The notes beneath the pieces are model-generated. The model was given only the letters and a program-made list of their open reading frames with translations. It had not been told where the DNA came from and ran no database searches. The translations under genes and the position numbers were made by a program. Positions 33,277 to 42,300 of a DNA stretch of 45,499 bases are shown piece by piece; position 1 is the first letter of the stretch, and each line of letters opens with the position of its first letter. The stretch comes from Halomarina oriensis. Lineage in GTDB: Archaea; Halobacteriota; Halobacteria; Halobacteriales; Haloarculaceae. The DNA lies in the NCBI RefSeq assembly GCF_009791395.1, contig NZ_WSZK01000022.1, positions 1-45,499 on the forward strand. Direction: 5' to 3'.

Positions 33277-34161
33277 ATGACTGAGCGTATTCATTTCATT
33301 CCAGTCGGTTTCGACTTTCACCGGCTGATCTATCCGATCTCGAAGGGTGACCTGGAGGCTGACCGGGTCATCTTGCTGGACACGCAGCCCAAAGAGGACG
33401 AGAGTGCCGCCGGCGAGCTAACCGGGAACATGGTCGACCGGTTGAAGGAGTCGTTCGAGTTGATCGACGTCGACGTGGAACACCGGGAAGTGGACTACGA
33501 GGACCTGTACAGCTACGAAGAGCTGTACCCGTTGGCCTATGACTACCTCTTGACCGAGTTGCGGGACGGCAACGAGGTATACGCGAACATCTCGTCCATG
33601 CCGCGGACGGTGGCGTTCGCGTTCGCGACCGCTGCGGACTCGATCATCGCCGAGAAGGACGAGGACTATCGCGAACAGGTCCACACGTACTACGTCGCGC
33701 CCGACCAGTACCTGATTCACGACCTTATCGAGGCAATCGAGAACCAGATCGAGTTGTTGTCTACCATCGAAGGTTTCGATGCGTTTGAACGGCTTCACGA
33801 GTTGCGTGAGCTCAAAGAGAAGGTTGACCGCATCGGCGTGACGGAAGGCGTCAAGACACTTGACAACGGGAAGATGTACGTCGAGTTCCCCTCCTCGCCC
33901 GAAGGCGAGTTGCAGGAGTTCGAGGGCACGATTTTAGACTTCCTCTACCGTAACGGTGCGATGAACTCGACCTCCCAGTTAGCAGAGCAACTGGCCGCCG
34001 ACCTCGGGCAGGAGTACGATGACTCGTTCCGGTCACGGGTGCAGTACAACGCCTCGAAGCTGCAAGACCGCGGTTACCTCGACCGCGTGGAGCGAGGAAA
34101 CCGTCACGAGACCTCGTTGTCCACGATGGGGACGATGTGGGTCAAGACTCACCGTCACTGA
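33277..34161 (+). CDS. CARF-like/winged-helix regulator (HFX_2341/DUF6293-like)
   Basis: From the ATG at 33277 this is a 294-residue protein. The N-terminal ~190 residues look like a CARF/Rossmann sensor (HFIPVGFDFHRLIYPISKGD, then VYANISSMPRTVAFAFATAA), a fold that binds cyclic oligonucleotides or other nucleotides. The C-terminal third is a winged helix (GTILDFLYRNGAMNSTSQLA, then SKLQDRGYLDRVERGNRHET). HFX_2341-type CARF proteins are archaeal regulators. No Cas10 or CRISPR array is visible here. It diverges from the TGT-like gene, with a 203-bp shared upstream region. Confidence 0.85.
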   Translation: MTERIHFIPVGFDFHRLIYPISKGDLEADRVILLDTQPKEDESAAGELTGNMVDRLKESFELIDVDVEHREVDYEDLYSYEELYPLAYDYLLTELRDGNEVYANISSMPRTVAFAFATAADSIIAEKDEDYREQVHTYYVAPDQYLIHDLIEAIENQIELLSTIEGFDAFERLHELRELKEKVDRIGVTEGVKTLDNGKMYVEFPSSPEGELQEFEGTILDFLYRNGAMNSTSQLAEQLAADLGQEYDDSFRSRVQYNASKLQDRGYLDRVERGNRHETSLSTMGTMWVKTHRH

Positions 34162-34167
34162 ATCCTG

Positions 34168-34596
34168 CTACGTCAGTAACTGGGGCAGTACGATCGTCGC
34201 GCTGATGACGATGAGGAGGATCGCGATGAAGATACCCCACAGAAGTTTCGCCTTCCTGTTTTCCCGATTGATCGCGTCTATAGCTTCCTCGATGGCGGAT
34301 TCGACCTGATTGAGATTACTTTCCGGTATCTCATACTCGACCGCTTGGTCGATGTCATATTTTTCTTCCTTCGACGAAGACGCGTCCTCGATAGTTTGCA
34401 GGACACGGAGGTGCACATCCTCGGCTTTGTCGCCAAGTCCTGAGCCCTTGTCTCGAAAGTGGAACGGGACTTGCACCAGTTCTTGATGCTTGAGATCCGA
34501 ACGCATCTGTTTGTACTCGTTACGGATCTCGTTCCGCGAGGAGATGTTATCCCAGAACTTCGGGATAAGACGGCCGAGAATGCTCACGCTGGACAT
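34168..34596 (-). CDS. Tail-anchored membrane protein, unknown
   Basis: A 142-residue protein with a charged cytoplasmic part (residues 1-110) including a coiled-coil-prone stretch (YKQMRSDLKHQELVQVPFHF and ESNLNQVESAIEEAIDAI), then a single strong C-terminal helix (LLWGIFIAILLIVISATIVL). It is convergent with the CARF-like gene with six bases between the stops. Small tail-anchored proteins near nucleotide sensors often act as membrane-damaging effectors in immunity; that link is inferred only. Confidence 0.75.
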   Translation of the reverse strand: MSSVSILGRLIPKFWDNISSRNEIRNEYKQMRSDLKHQELVQVPFHFRDKGSGLGDKAEDVHLRVLQTIEDASSSKEEKYDIDQAVEYEIPESNLNQVESAIEEAIDAINRENRKAKLLWGIFIAILLIVISATIVLPQLLT

Positions 34597-34709
34597 ATTG
34601 TAATTATTGTGTGTTGGAGGCCGCTGCGCTATAAAGCCCCTTTTGCAGGTACGGCTCTCAATCGGCCAATATTCAGGCGAGATTCTGTCTCAACTACCTG
34701 CGCTAATAT

Positions 34710-34795
34710 GGAATGTATTCCGGTACGCGGAACTATCACAGCAGTTGCTTAAATGGCATCATTCCACGAGACGGAATGCAATCCGGTATTCGGAA
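34710..34795 (+). repeat. Pair of 23-bp imperfect direct repeats, 63 bp apart
   Basis: GGAATGTATTCCGGTACGCGGAA at 34710-34732 and GGAATGCAATCCGGTATTCGGAA at 34773-34795 match in 18 of 23 positions. The first contains a GGAAT-GT-ATTCC palindrome. They start 63 bp apart, about six helical turns, in the 469-bp region between the tail-anchored gene and the nuclease gene. A regulator binding the same face of DNA at both sites is likely. No further gene was seen in 34597-35065. Confidence 0.6.
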
Positions 34796-35065
34796 TATTC
34801 CTTACCGGAGTGTTCACTTTCACCGAGCCGCCGACAGATTCTAGACGGTTCAAGACATACGACTGACATTCCGGGCCAACCGTCAGAGGCATCCGCTGGG
34901 ACCTCGCCCCCGCTTTCATGTGGCTGAATCACGACGAGAAGAGTTACTGGTGCCCGTTCCTATTTCTCGATGCCCAAGCGCCGAGCCCTCCCTGGCGCTG
35001 TCCGCCTCACGAGACGTGCTGACGGAACTAGCTATAACTCGCGGTCGTCCCATGGTCACTCACGG

Positions 35066-36331
35066 ATGGCGTACGTCCAGTATTGCGAGGGATGCCGCGA
35101 ACACATCGAGCCCCACGACGGGAGGTTTCAACCCGTCAACTTGTGTGTCCGGTGTTACCTCGACGACGAGTCCGTTGAACGCGAAGTGACCGTCGAATTC
35201 GACGAACACTTCGAGGAATACCGGTTGGAGACCATCATCGACCATCCCCAGAAGGTGCTGCGATGGAGTAGTTCCTCGCTCTCGTTCCCCGACCGTGCGG
35301 TCGCCGAGTCGTGGGCCACTGCGATGGGGAGTCAGCTCACGAGGGCACTGTGGCTCCGATTCGATGTCGACCGTGAGCAGATGGTCGTCGTCGTGTGTTG
35401 TCGAACGACCGAGGAGTGCGAGCGTGTCGTCGACCTGCTCCAGGAGACACCGCTCGGGCCGCTGATGGACCATGAACTCCTCCCGTTGGCTGCGCTCGTC
35501 GACCGGGGCATCGAGCGGCGCGTCGCAATCGAACTTGCCGACTGGGGACTGGCGACTCGGAACCGAAGCCACCGAGTCAGGTTCGATGATGACACGTTCG
35601 GTGTCACGCTCCGATTCGACCCGAACTCGCGGTTCGAGCCGCTGCTGGTGGCGTTAGAAGAGGAGCTCGAAACGAGGGTGGATTTCGACACGATCGACAC
35701 GGTGGCTAAGGCAGAGGCGGCCGATGGCGGACACTTCGGCATCGCCGCGCGAGTGGTTCCGGCACTTGACAGGTCGGTCAGCTCCTACGTCAGGCGGAAC
35801 CTCGACGTGCTGAGTGAACAGAGTCGTCGAATCGTACTGGCCAACAGACGGGGCCAGTCCTTCGAGGACTCGTTTGAGCAGCGCGTGGCGGACGCGGGGG
35901 TTGAGTTCGTCAGAAGCGTGTTGACGTTGAAAGCGTTCGACGAGACGGCCCACGTCAATGCGGACTACCGCGACTGGGACTATCCTGCGCTCTGTGAGGC
36001 GGTCCCTGACGCGCTGGAATCACTGTTTGATGGGCACACCACGAACACACCGCCGACGGGACTCCCCGACTATTTCGTCTACGGCGAGCAGGGAGACGTC
36101 GAGGCGTTTCTCTCCGGGCTTGGCGACGATGAAGAGACCGTCTCACTCTCCCACGCAGGGGCGTTCGTCGAAGTCAAACACACAACGTCGAAGGACGGCC
36201 GCGTCCACATCAACGGCAATCAGCGGAATTTTATCCCGAAACTGACCGATGCGGGTGCTGACGTGTTCTTCTACGAGGGGACGCCAGACGGTACTGACCT
36301 GCGACGGTCGTGGCTCACCCCTCGCGAGTGA
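35066..36331 (+). CDS. Zinc-ribbon protein with C-terminal VRR-NUC-like PD-(D/E)XK nuclease
   Basis: From the ATG at 35066 this is a 421-residue protein; a longer frame from 34970 is Arg-rich and unlikely. The N-terminus has a zinc ribbon (CEGC at 7-10 and CVRC at 27-30), then a central region of repeated beta-alpha units with no known motif. The C-terminus carries G332-P334-D335, E369-V-K371 and Q386, the GxPD...ExK...Q pattern of VRR-NUC nucleases. This suggests structure-specific or restriction-type DNA cutting. It lies alone between two repeat-containing regions. Domain call is by motif only. Confidence 0.75.
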   Translation: MAYVQYCEGCREHIEPHDGRFQPVNLCVRCYLDDESVEREVTVEFDEHFEEYRLETIIDHPQKVLRWSSSSLSFPDRAVAESWATAMGSQLTRALWLRFDVDREQMVVVVCCRTTEECERVVDLLQETPLGPLMDHELLPLAALVDRGIERRVAIELADWGLATRNRSHRVRFDDDTFGVTLRFDPNSRFEPLLVALEEELETRVDFDTIDTVAKAEAADGGHFGIAARVVPALDRSVSSYVRRNLDVLSEQSRRIVLANRRGQSFEDSFEQRVADAGVEFVRSVLTLKAFDETAHVNADYRDWDYPALCEAVPDALESLFDGHTTNTPPTGLPDYFVYGEQGDVEAFLSGLGDDEETVSLSHAGAFVEVKHTTSKDGRVHINGNQRNFIPKLTDAGADVFFYEGTPDGTDLRRSWLTPRE

Positions 36332-36359
36332 ACCACCAGTCGGTGCTGTCGTTCGTCAC

Positions 36360-36600
36360 TTACCCAAGCGTAAGCAACGCCCACCATCCGAGGAGATCCT
36401 CGACGGTGAGCACCAGTACGAGGCCGATCGCGACCGGCACCAGCAAGGGAAACGCGGGCTGGACCCGAACCGTCTGGCGCGTCACGAGCGCGTCCAGGCC
36501 GGCCGTGATGTCCGCCGCGCTGTCGCCGTAGGTCGTGGTCGATCTCCACGAGGAATCGCTCGGCTCCCCACGGGTCTTCGTGCTCCCCACCATCAGCCAT
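36360..36600 (-). pseudogene. Frameshifted small membrane protein gene
   Basis: The frame from the ATG at 36600 reads ADGGEHEDPWGAERFLVEIDH and then becomes Arg-rich. A second frame continues with GDSAADITAGLDALVTRQTV, RVQPAFPLLVPVAIGLVLVL and a second helix ending at 36360. The switch lies near 36529-36540. The joined protein would be about 80 residues with an acidic start and two membrane helices. No family is named. It is convergent with the nuclease gene. Confidence 0.5.
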
Positions 36601-36750
36601 GACGTACTCGTTACTACCCTCGGAGCGCGTCCCTGCTGGCAGGGGAATGCCCGGCACGAGGTGATGACGGGGACGAATCGTTGCAATTCTTTCGTAATTG
36701 GTTCTGGATTAATGACTGAATTTATAATCAAGCCTCTCAGTGACATTTCA

Positions 36751-37380
36751 ATGTCTGGCTATCTCAGCGATCTTGTTTCTGAGGTGGAGACCCGTGATGA
36801 CACCACATTAGTTCAAATGGATGATGCTGATGCTCAGGAGGATACTGAATGGGCTGACGACGAACCTCCGATTGCGGTCGATGAAATCGTGTCGTTCTTC
36901 CGCCGAAAAGGGCTGGGAAACCGCGACTACGTCGTAATCCCGGCTCACGAACCCGACGAGCCAACTTTCAATGGAGATATCATTACATACCGAACAACCG
37001 ACTACGGCGCTGCTTTTTATTACGATAATGGTATATCTGCTTCGGGATACGTCGAATTCGATAATTTCAGTCGTTCCACCCTCGCGCGCAGGATTCGGTT
37101 CTGGGATCGGAGATACGAACTTCCCGCTGGAGAATTCGGGGATTCGACAGATGACCGGCCACCCTATAGAGACAAGCCAGTAGAGGCGGAACAGCCACTT
37201 TCGGATGTGGAATACGAGGAGTTTGTTGACGACACAATCGGATTCATTCGTACAGAATTGAGGACTGAACACGACGAGGTCCTTGACGACGTTATTGATC
37301 AAGGGCCTGACTTGGCAGCAGGTACATCCGGTGCAGTCCGTTCAGATAGGATCATAGAACGAACTCGTGAATCGTCTTGA
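36751..37380 (+). CDS. Acidic hypothetical protein with lower-GC codon use
   Basis: From the ATG at 36751 this is a 209-residue soluble protein; another ATG at 36712 would add 13 residues, but TTTATAATC at about 36720-36728 suits a TATA box for the later start. The N-terminus is acidic (LVSEVETRDDTTLVQMDDAD), the middle has an aromatic-rich strand pattern (GDIITYRTTDYGAAFYYDNG) and the C-terminus is helical. No motif is recognised. Its AT-rich codons differ from neighbours, suggesting recent transfer. Its end overlaps the convergent nuclease gene by 29 bases. Confidence 0.65.
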   Translation: MSGYLSDLVSEVETRDDTTLVQMDDADAQEDTEWADDEPPIAVDEIVSFFRRKGLGNRDYVVIPAHEPDEPTFNGDIITYRTTDYGAAFYYDNGISASGYVEFDNFSRSTLARRIRFWDRRYELPAGEFGDSTDDRPPYRDKPVEAEQPLSDVEYEEFVDDTIGFIRTELRTEHDEVLDDVIDQGPDLAAGTSGAVRSDRIIERTRESS

Positions 37381-37984
37381 GGACCTCGGCAGGGAACAGC
37401 ACCTCGACCTCAACTGACTCGGGCGGCTCGTGGAGTTCGTCGACGAACGTCGGCGTCCCTGTCCAGGCGGTGACCGGCGGGACGGCGCTCGGCCAGACGG
37501 TGCGAATCCGGGCCTCGTCGAGGACCAGAGAGATTCCGTCGAAATCGTCGGGACCGACCCACAACACACTGTACTCAGCGGCGGTGAAATCGCGGGTGAC
37601 GCGCTCGATATCCTTCCCATGATTTCGATACTAGACTTCGACGACTAGCCCTCGCCCCCACTCGGCGTGAGGCTCGTCGAACGTCACGCAGACGTCGGCT
37701 CGGCGTATCCGGTCGGTGTCCCCGGCGGCTGCGGTTCGCTCGATGGCGGCGGTGGCTCCGGTGCTGGCGGTGAGCGTGGTTTGCTCGGTGGCCCCGGTTG
37801 GTTCGGTTTGCTCGGTGTCTACGGTGTGTACGATTCGTGCGGTGTGTCCGGTGGCCTCGGTGTCGGGGGTGGGTCGGAACCGTGGAACGGGGATGGATTC
37901 CTCGACCGTCACGGTTGCGGCGGGGAATCGACGGGCGAGCGTGTCGGCGGCGAGCGACTTGAGTCGAGAGTGGACGTCGCCCAC
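37352..37984 (-). pseudogene. CoiA-like nuclease gene interrupted by an in-frame TAG
   Basis: A GTG at 37984 opens 117 codons ending WGRGLVVEV before a TAG at 37631-37633. The same frame continues without shift as YRNHGKDIERVTRDFTAAEY, SVLWVGPDDFDG and TAWTGTPTFVDELHEPPESV to 37352. Together this gives a 210-residue protein with RRADVCVTF and the motif VVEV-x-Y, matching the D...ExQ core of CoiA-type PD-(D/E)XK nucleases; the TAG sits where Gln is expected (CAG to TAG). A Thr-rich low-complexity stretch lies between the N-terminal helix and the core. Either a nonsense mutation or readthrough. Confidence 0.7.
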
Positions 37985-38002
37985 GTTCGGTACGGCTCGG
38001 CA

Positions 38003-38503
38003 GTGCCGACTCTAGTGCGAACGCTATCGGGCGCGTACGACTATTTGCTCACCCCCATTCCCCAGACGGGGGATGTGCTGCTCCACCGGACTTCGTTCGA
38101 CAGCGAGGTGGCGGAGGTGTTGTCCGCGCTCGAGACGGCGTTTCCGGAGCGGCGTGAACTCACCGACGAGGAGTCGGCGCTCATCGGGAGCGTACTGGGA
38201 CACCCCGAATCGGCGCTCGAACACCGCCGAACTCACAACCAGTCACAGACGGCTGGCCTGACCGACGAACGCATCGCCCACCTCTTCGATTCGGGAGCGA
38301 TCAACGAGGATGACGTATTCGCATTGCAGTTCGTCGAGTGGCTGCCCGCTCCGACCGACGAAGCGGTCCACGAGGCTATCGCAGAGGGGACAACGCGGAT
38401 CGAATCACTCAGCCGGTTCGACGAGCGCCACGACGTTATGCTGGCACGCTCGGTGTTCGCGAGCATCCACGAACAAGACGGCTACGCCCGGAATCGACTA
38501 TAG
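38003..38503 (+). CDS. Helical hypothetical protein, divergent from the CoiA-like gene
   Basis: From a GTG at 38003 (another GTG at 38015) this is a 166-residue mainly helical protein. It includes SEVAEVLSALETAFPERREL, SALIGSVLGHPESALEHRRT and ALQFVEWLPAPTDEAVHEAI. The longer upstream frame to 37667 is Gly-rich antisense of the nuclease gene and is rejected. Only about 20 bp separate the two starts. No family recognised. Confidence 0.65.
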   Translation: MPTLVRTLSGAYDYLLTPIPQTGDVLLHRTSFDSEVAEVLSALETAFPERRELTDEESALIGSVLGHPESALEHRRTHNQSQTAGLTDERIAHLFDSGAINEDDVFALQFVEWLPAPTDEAVHEAIAEGTTRIESLSRFDERHDVMLARSVFASIHEQDGYARNRL

Positions 38504-38827
38504 GTCCCTAACTTCAGCGTGTACGCGAGTTGTTTGGGCTCCCACTTTTTCTCGTTGGCCAGTTCGTTCAGCGTCGACGAAGCAGCAAGTGCCACTCGAT
38601 GCGGCCTATCTCGAGGCGGTCAAACGATGCGGCGTTGAAGACACTCTTCGAACTAACCGCCGCTTCATATTGACGATTAGAGAGACCACAGTCTGCGACA
38701 GCGGGATCTACTACTTGCTGGTGAGCGCAGGTAGTCGCTCGTCGAAGAGTTGGTTGAGAACCCTATAGAGAATCTAGGCCAGGTGTAAATTCTCGAAACT
38801 TGGCAGACCACTTTGAGCAGTAAGAGC
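38504..38827. other. Gap with a short relic
   Basis: On the minus strand a GTG-started frame reads ALAASSTLNELANEKKWEPK and QLAYTLKLGTYSRFRA, ending near 38496. It has gene-like composition but is only about 37 codons, so it may be a tail of a lost gene. The rest of the gap shows no clear frame. Confidence 0.35.
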
Positions 38828-38977
38828 TCAGCAGTCGACGTACTCGGTGTTATGCCCTTTACCACAGTTACCGCATGGAGGAAGCGTATCCGTCGAGTCG
38901 TCGAGAGTCACTTCCCAATCGCAATTAGAGCAGCAGTACGTACCCGTTCGTGGCTTCTCCCCGACATCGTACGTCAT
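38828..38977 (-). CDS. Short zinc-ribbon protein
   Basis: A 49-residue protein translated directly from the sequence. It starts MTYDVGEKPRTGTY and has CSNCDWEV then CGNCGKGHNTEYVDC, two CxxC pairs forming a zinc ribbon of rubredoxin-like size. The ATG overlaps the stop of the 88-residue gene upstream (ATGA), so they are coupled. Such proteins usually act as nucleic-acid-binding or partner modules. Too short for most ORF callers. Confidence 0.75.
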   Translation of the reverse strand: MTYDVGEKPRTGTYCCSNCDWEVTLDDSTDTLPPCGNCGKGHNTEYVDC

Positions 38978-39240
38978 GCCCAATCATAACATTCGATGTA
39001 CACAAAATCACGGGTGTGTGAGGGTTCGCTCTGGAACGGGTCAATGCAGCCGTTGAGTGAGGGCTCGATAAGCAACTGACAATCCGTCTGCTCGATGGCC
39101 TGCAATGGAACGGTGGTGAGCAGTAGGTGGTAGAACTGTGAGCGCTCTCGGAGTCGAAAAGGTCGCTGATTGAGGTATGAACCAGGAGGAGTGACGATGG
39201 CTTCAACAGACCTCTCACCCGGCGCGACCAGCGTAGACAT
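38974..39240 (-). CDS. Small protein coupled to a zinc ribbon, unknown
   Basis: From the ATG at 39240 this is an 88-residue protein: VAPGERSVEAIVTPPGSYLN, then FRLRERSQFYHLLLTTVPLQ, ending RDFVYIECYDWA. No motif is recognised. An upstream extension to 39342 adds a Cys-rich unlikely segment. Its stop overlaps the zinc-ribbon start by four bases, which supports both being genes. It diverges from the helicase gene at 39380, 139 bp away, a position common for regulators or accessory factors of defence genes. Confidence 0.6.
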   Translation of the reverse strand: MSTLVAPGERSVEAIVTPPGSYLNQRPFRLRERSQFYHLLLTTVPLQAIEQTDCQLLIEPSLNGCIDPFQSEPSHTRDFVYIECYDWA

Positions 39241-39379
39241 CTTTGTACGCCAGCCTCGGCGGTACAGTAGAACCACTTCGAGCAGACACAATATCCCCCT
39301 CTGAGGAACACATCGTACAAGGCACGGGTCGATGGTCACCAAACACTAAGTCAGCGTATTGAATATATCCGCCATTACG

Positions 39380-42300
39380 ATGCTCTCGCTTCCTCCACTC
39401 GTCGACAACGCCAACAGAACTCTCGAAGACGCCTACAAGCGTGTCATCCCCCAAATCGAAGAGGCCCGAATTGCAACGGGGTATTTCTATCTCTCAGGGT
39501 TCGACCTCTATCGGGACGACCTCGAGAACTTAGCTGAGCCTGAAGATCTGGGACACGCCCCACTTCGGATACTGATGGGTCGTCAGACTGACCGGGGCAC
39601 TGCAGACGAGATTGGAGAAGGACAGAACCTCAGAGAAGAGCTGAAACGCGAAGTGAGAGAAAACATTTCTGAGCTGAACAACGCCCAAATCGGCAGATTG
39701 GATCGACTCCGGGATTTCATCGCGAACGGTGAGGTGAGCGTCCGGGTGCGGACCCCGGAGAACGGCTACTTCCACGCTAAGGGGGCCTCGTTTCGAGCGC
39801 CTCTCGATGATGCCGATTGGGGAGAAGATGAGGACGAAGATACGCGGCCCTGTGCCACCATTGTGGGGTCATCGAACTTTACCAAAAGTGGGCACCAGAA
39901 CAATATCGAACTGAACCTCACAAGCCAAGATCGCCACAGAGCCGAGGCGTTCGAAGAGTGGTACGACAACCAGTGGGCGAATGCCGAACCATTCAGTGAA
40001 GAAATCATCCACATCATCGAAACCAGTGCAGAGTACCAGGACTGGCAAGAGCAACAGAACACTCAGCGTGAGGAAGGTGATCGGTCTGAAGAACTGGGTA
40101 CGTACCTTGAGCCGTTCGAACTCTACAAACTTCTCGCGTATGACGAACTCAATGGCAACGTCGACATCCGCGATAGTCCGTTATACTACTTCCAAAAGCT
40201 CGGATACGAGAGTGCCAAGGAGAAGCTCTCACAATTCGATGGCTGTATCATCTCCGACTCGGTCGGGCTCGGTAAATCGTTCATCGGTGGGGAACTTCTG
40301 CATGACGCTCGCCAACGCGGTGACCACTGTCTCCTCATCGTCCCAGCGAATCTGACCGAGCAGTGGAAAGACCTGCTCCAGAAGGACACCGATGAATCCG
40401 GAAATCCATACTTCGGTCTGGAGGTTGACGGCACCCACTTGGACGTAATGAGCATCAGTCGATTCCAGAACCTGTCGTATGAGGAGGTGCAGGACCTCAA
40501 GGAAGAGTTCGATGTCCTGCTTATTGACGAGGCCCATCGGTTCCGAAACTACGGGAAATGGCGGCCCATACCGGACCACGAGGACGACTACAAGGGAACA
40601 CGACGACACGCTAACCTCAGGCAGTTCCGTGGGAAGACAATGATAATGCTGACGGCGACCCCAATCAACAACAGCGCCACCGATTTGAAAAACCTCATCG
40701 GCCTGTTCACTAGCCCCGAAGAGCTTCGGAACAAGGCGTCACTCGACTTCGGAGCCTTCGACGAGTATATTGATCTCTCAGCGACACGCAAACGCATCGC
40801 AGCCGGGGAAACGGAGGTTAGCGACGACGAACAGCAAGATATCACTGAGCAACTCCAGCGACACTCCTCAGAGATTTCGAACATCCTGAACGAGGTGATG
40901 GTTCTCCGGACACGCAAACACGTCAAAGACCAAATCCAGGACAGTGAGGACTTTGAGATGAGTTTCAAGCCTCCGAGACTCAACAAGCAGCAGTACTCAC
41001 TGCCAGCAGCGTACCAGCCGGTGTATCGGATGCTCCCCGACGTAATGGATGCTCTGCACCTTCCTCACATCACCGTAAAGAATCCTAAGGCCGGGAGTAC
41101 GCTGAAGGCGCTCTACAAGCTGAACCTCCTCAAACGCCTGGAATCCTCGACCTATGCCTTTGTCCAGTCCATCGAGACACTTCACCAGAGTGAGCGGCAA
41201 CTCCTTCGACTTCTCGAGAAGCTTCCTGCGGACGAGAATATCAATGTTCTCCGAACGATTCAGCATGGCAGTGATTCAGAAGTTGCCGGTATCGTCGAGG
41301 GGGTAGACGCCGCAACGGACTTCGAGCAGACGCTTGAAGAATTTGGGTTCGATACGACTGCCATTCAGGCAGAAGGAGGAGATGTCGCAACCGAGGGTGA
41401 TGAACTGGCCGACGCGACTGTTGAGGAAGTACGGACGTACGTGCAGGAGGACCTCACGCTTCTCTCGTACTTCCTCGCGCAGTTCATCGGCGATGTGGCA
41501 CGTGATGCTGGTGATGTGAGCGACCAAGCTGTGTCGACACGCCAGTGGCTTACAGACCACAACGCAGGTGTCCTTCCGGATATCTCCGAAGAAGAGACGA
41601 ATCCCATCCTCTATCCGGGAAGCGACCTGAGCGATGTCGATTCGTCTACCCAAGCCTTCTACGAGGCCGTGTTCTCGCTTCGAGAATTTCGGGACCCGAA
41701 AATCGACCGGCTCGCAAAAGTCCTCACTGAACACGACCAGAAGGTACTCATCTTCACCCAGTATCGAGCGACGGCCGAGTACGTCTATCGGACACTCTGC
41801 AACAACAGTGATTCACCACTCACCGATGCCAACAGTGCCGTCGTCAAAGGCGGTGACGAGAACAAACAAGGCATTATTCAGCGCTTCGCGCCCGAAGCAT
41901 CCGGCTACCAGCAGACGCTTGCCGAGTCTGGGGATTCGGAGCTCCAGTACGTCATCGCCACAGACACGCTGAGTGAAGGCGTGAATCTTCAGGACGTCCA
42001 CGTCGTGGTCAACTACGACCTACCATGGAACCCGATGCGTATCGTTCAGCGCGTCGGTCGAGTCGATCGTATTGGGAGTACTGCCGAGAAACACATCCAC
42101 AACTTCTACCCTGATGGCGACATTGAGGCCGCAATCAAGCTTCTGAAACGCTTGCAAGCGAAAATCAACGATATTGCGCTAATCGTCGGCAAGGAGAACA
42201 ACATCCTCGACCCGAACGAGGACCAGATTTTCGAAAAGACCGGTGTGAACACCGAGAAGACCATCGGGGAGTTGCAGGTCGATGAAATCGAGGACTCACT

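Noticed and set aside
37631-37633. TAG as pyrrolysine or a programmed recoding codon
   Set aside because: No pyl genes or recoding signal are visible in this window; a CAG to TAG change fits the expected Gln in the motif.
37667-38003. Upstream extension of the gene at 38003
   Set aside because: Gly-rich translation antisense to the CoiA-like nuclease; the acidic halophilic composition starts at 38003.
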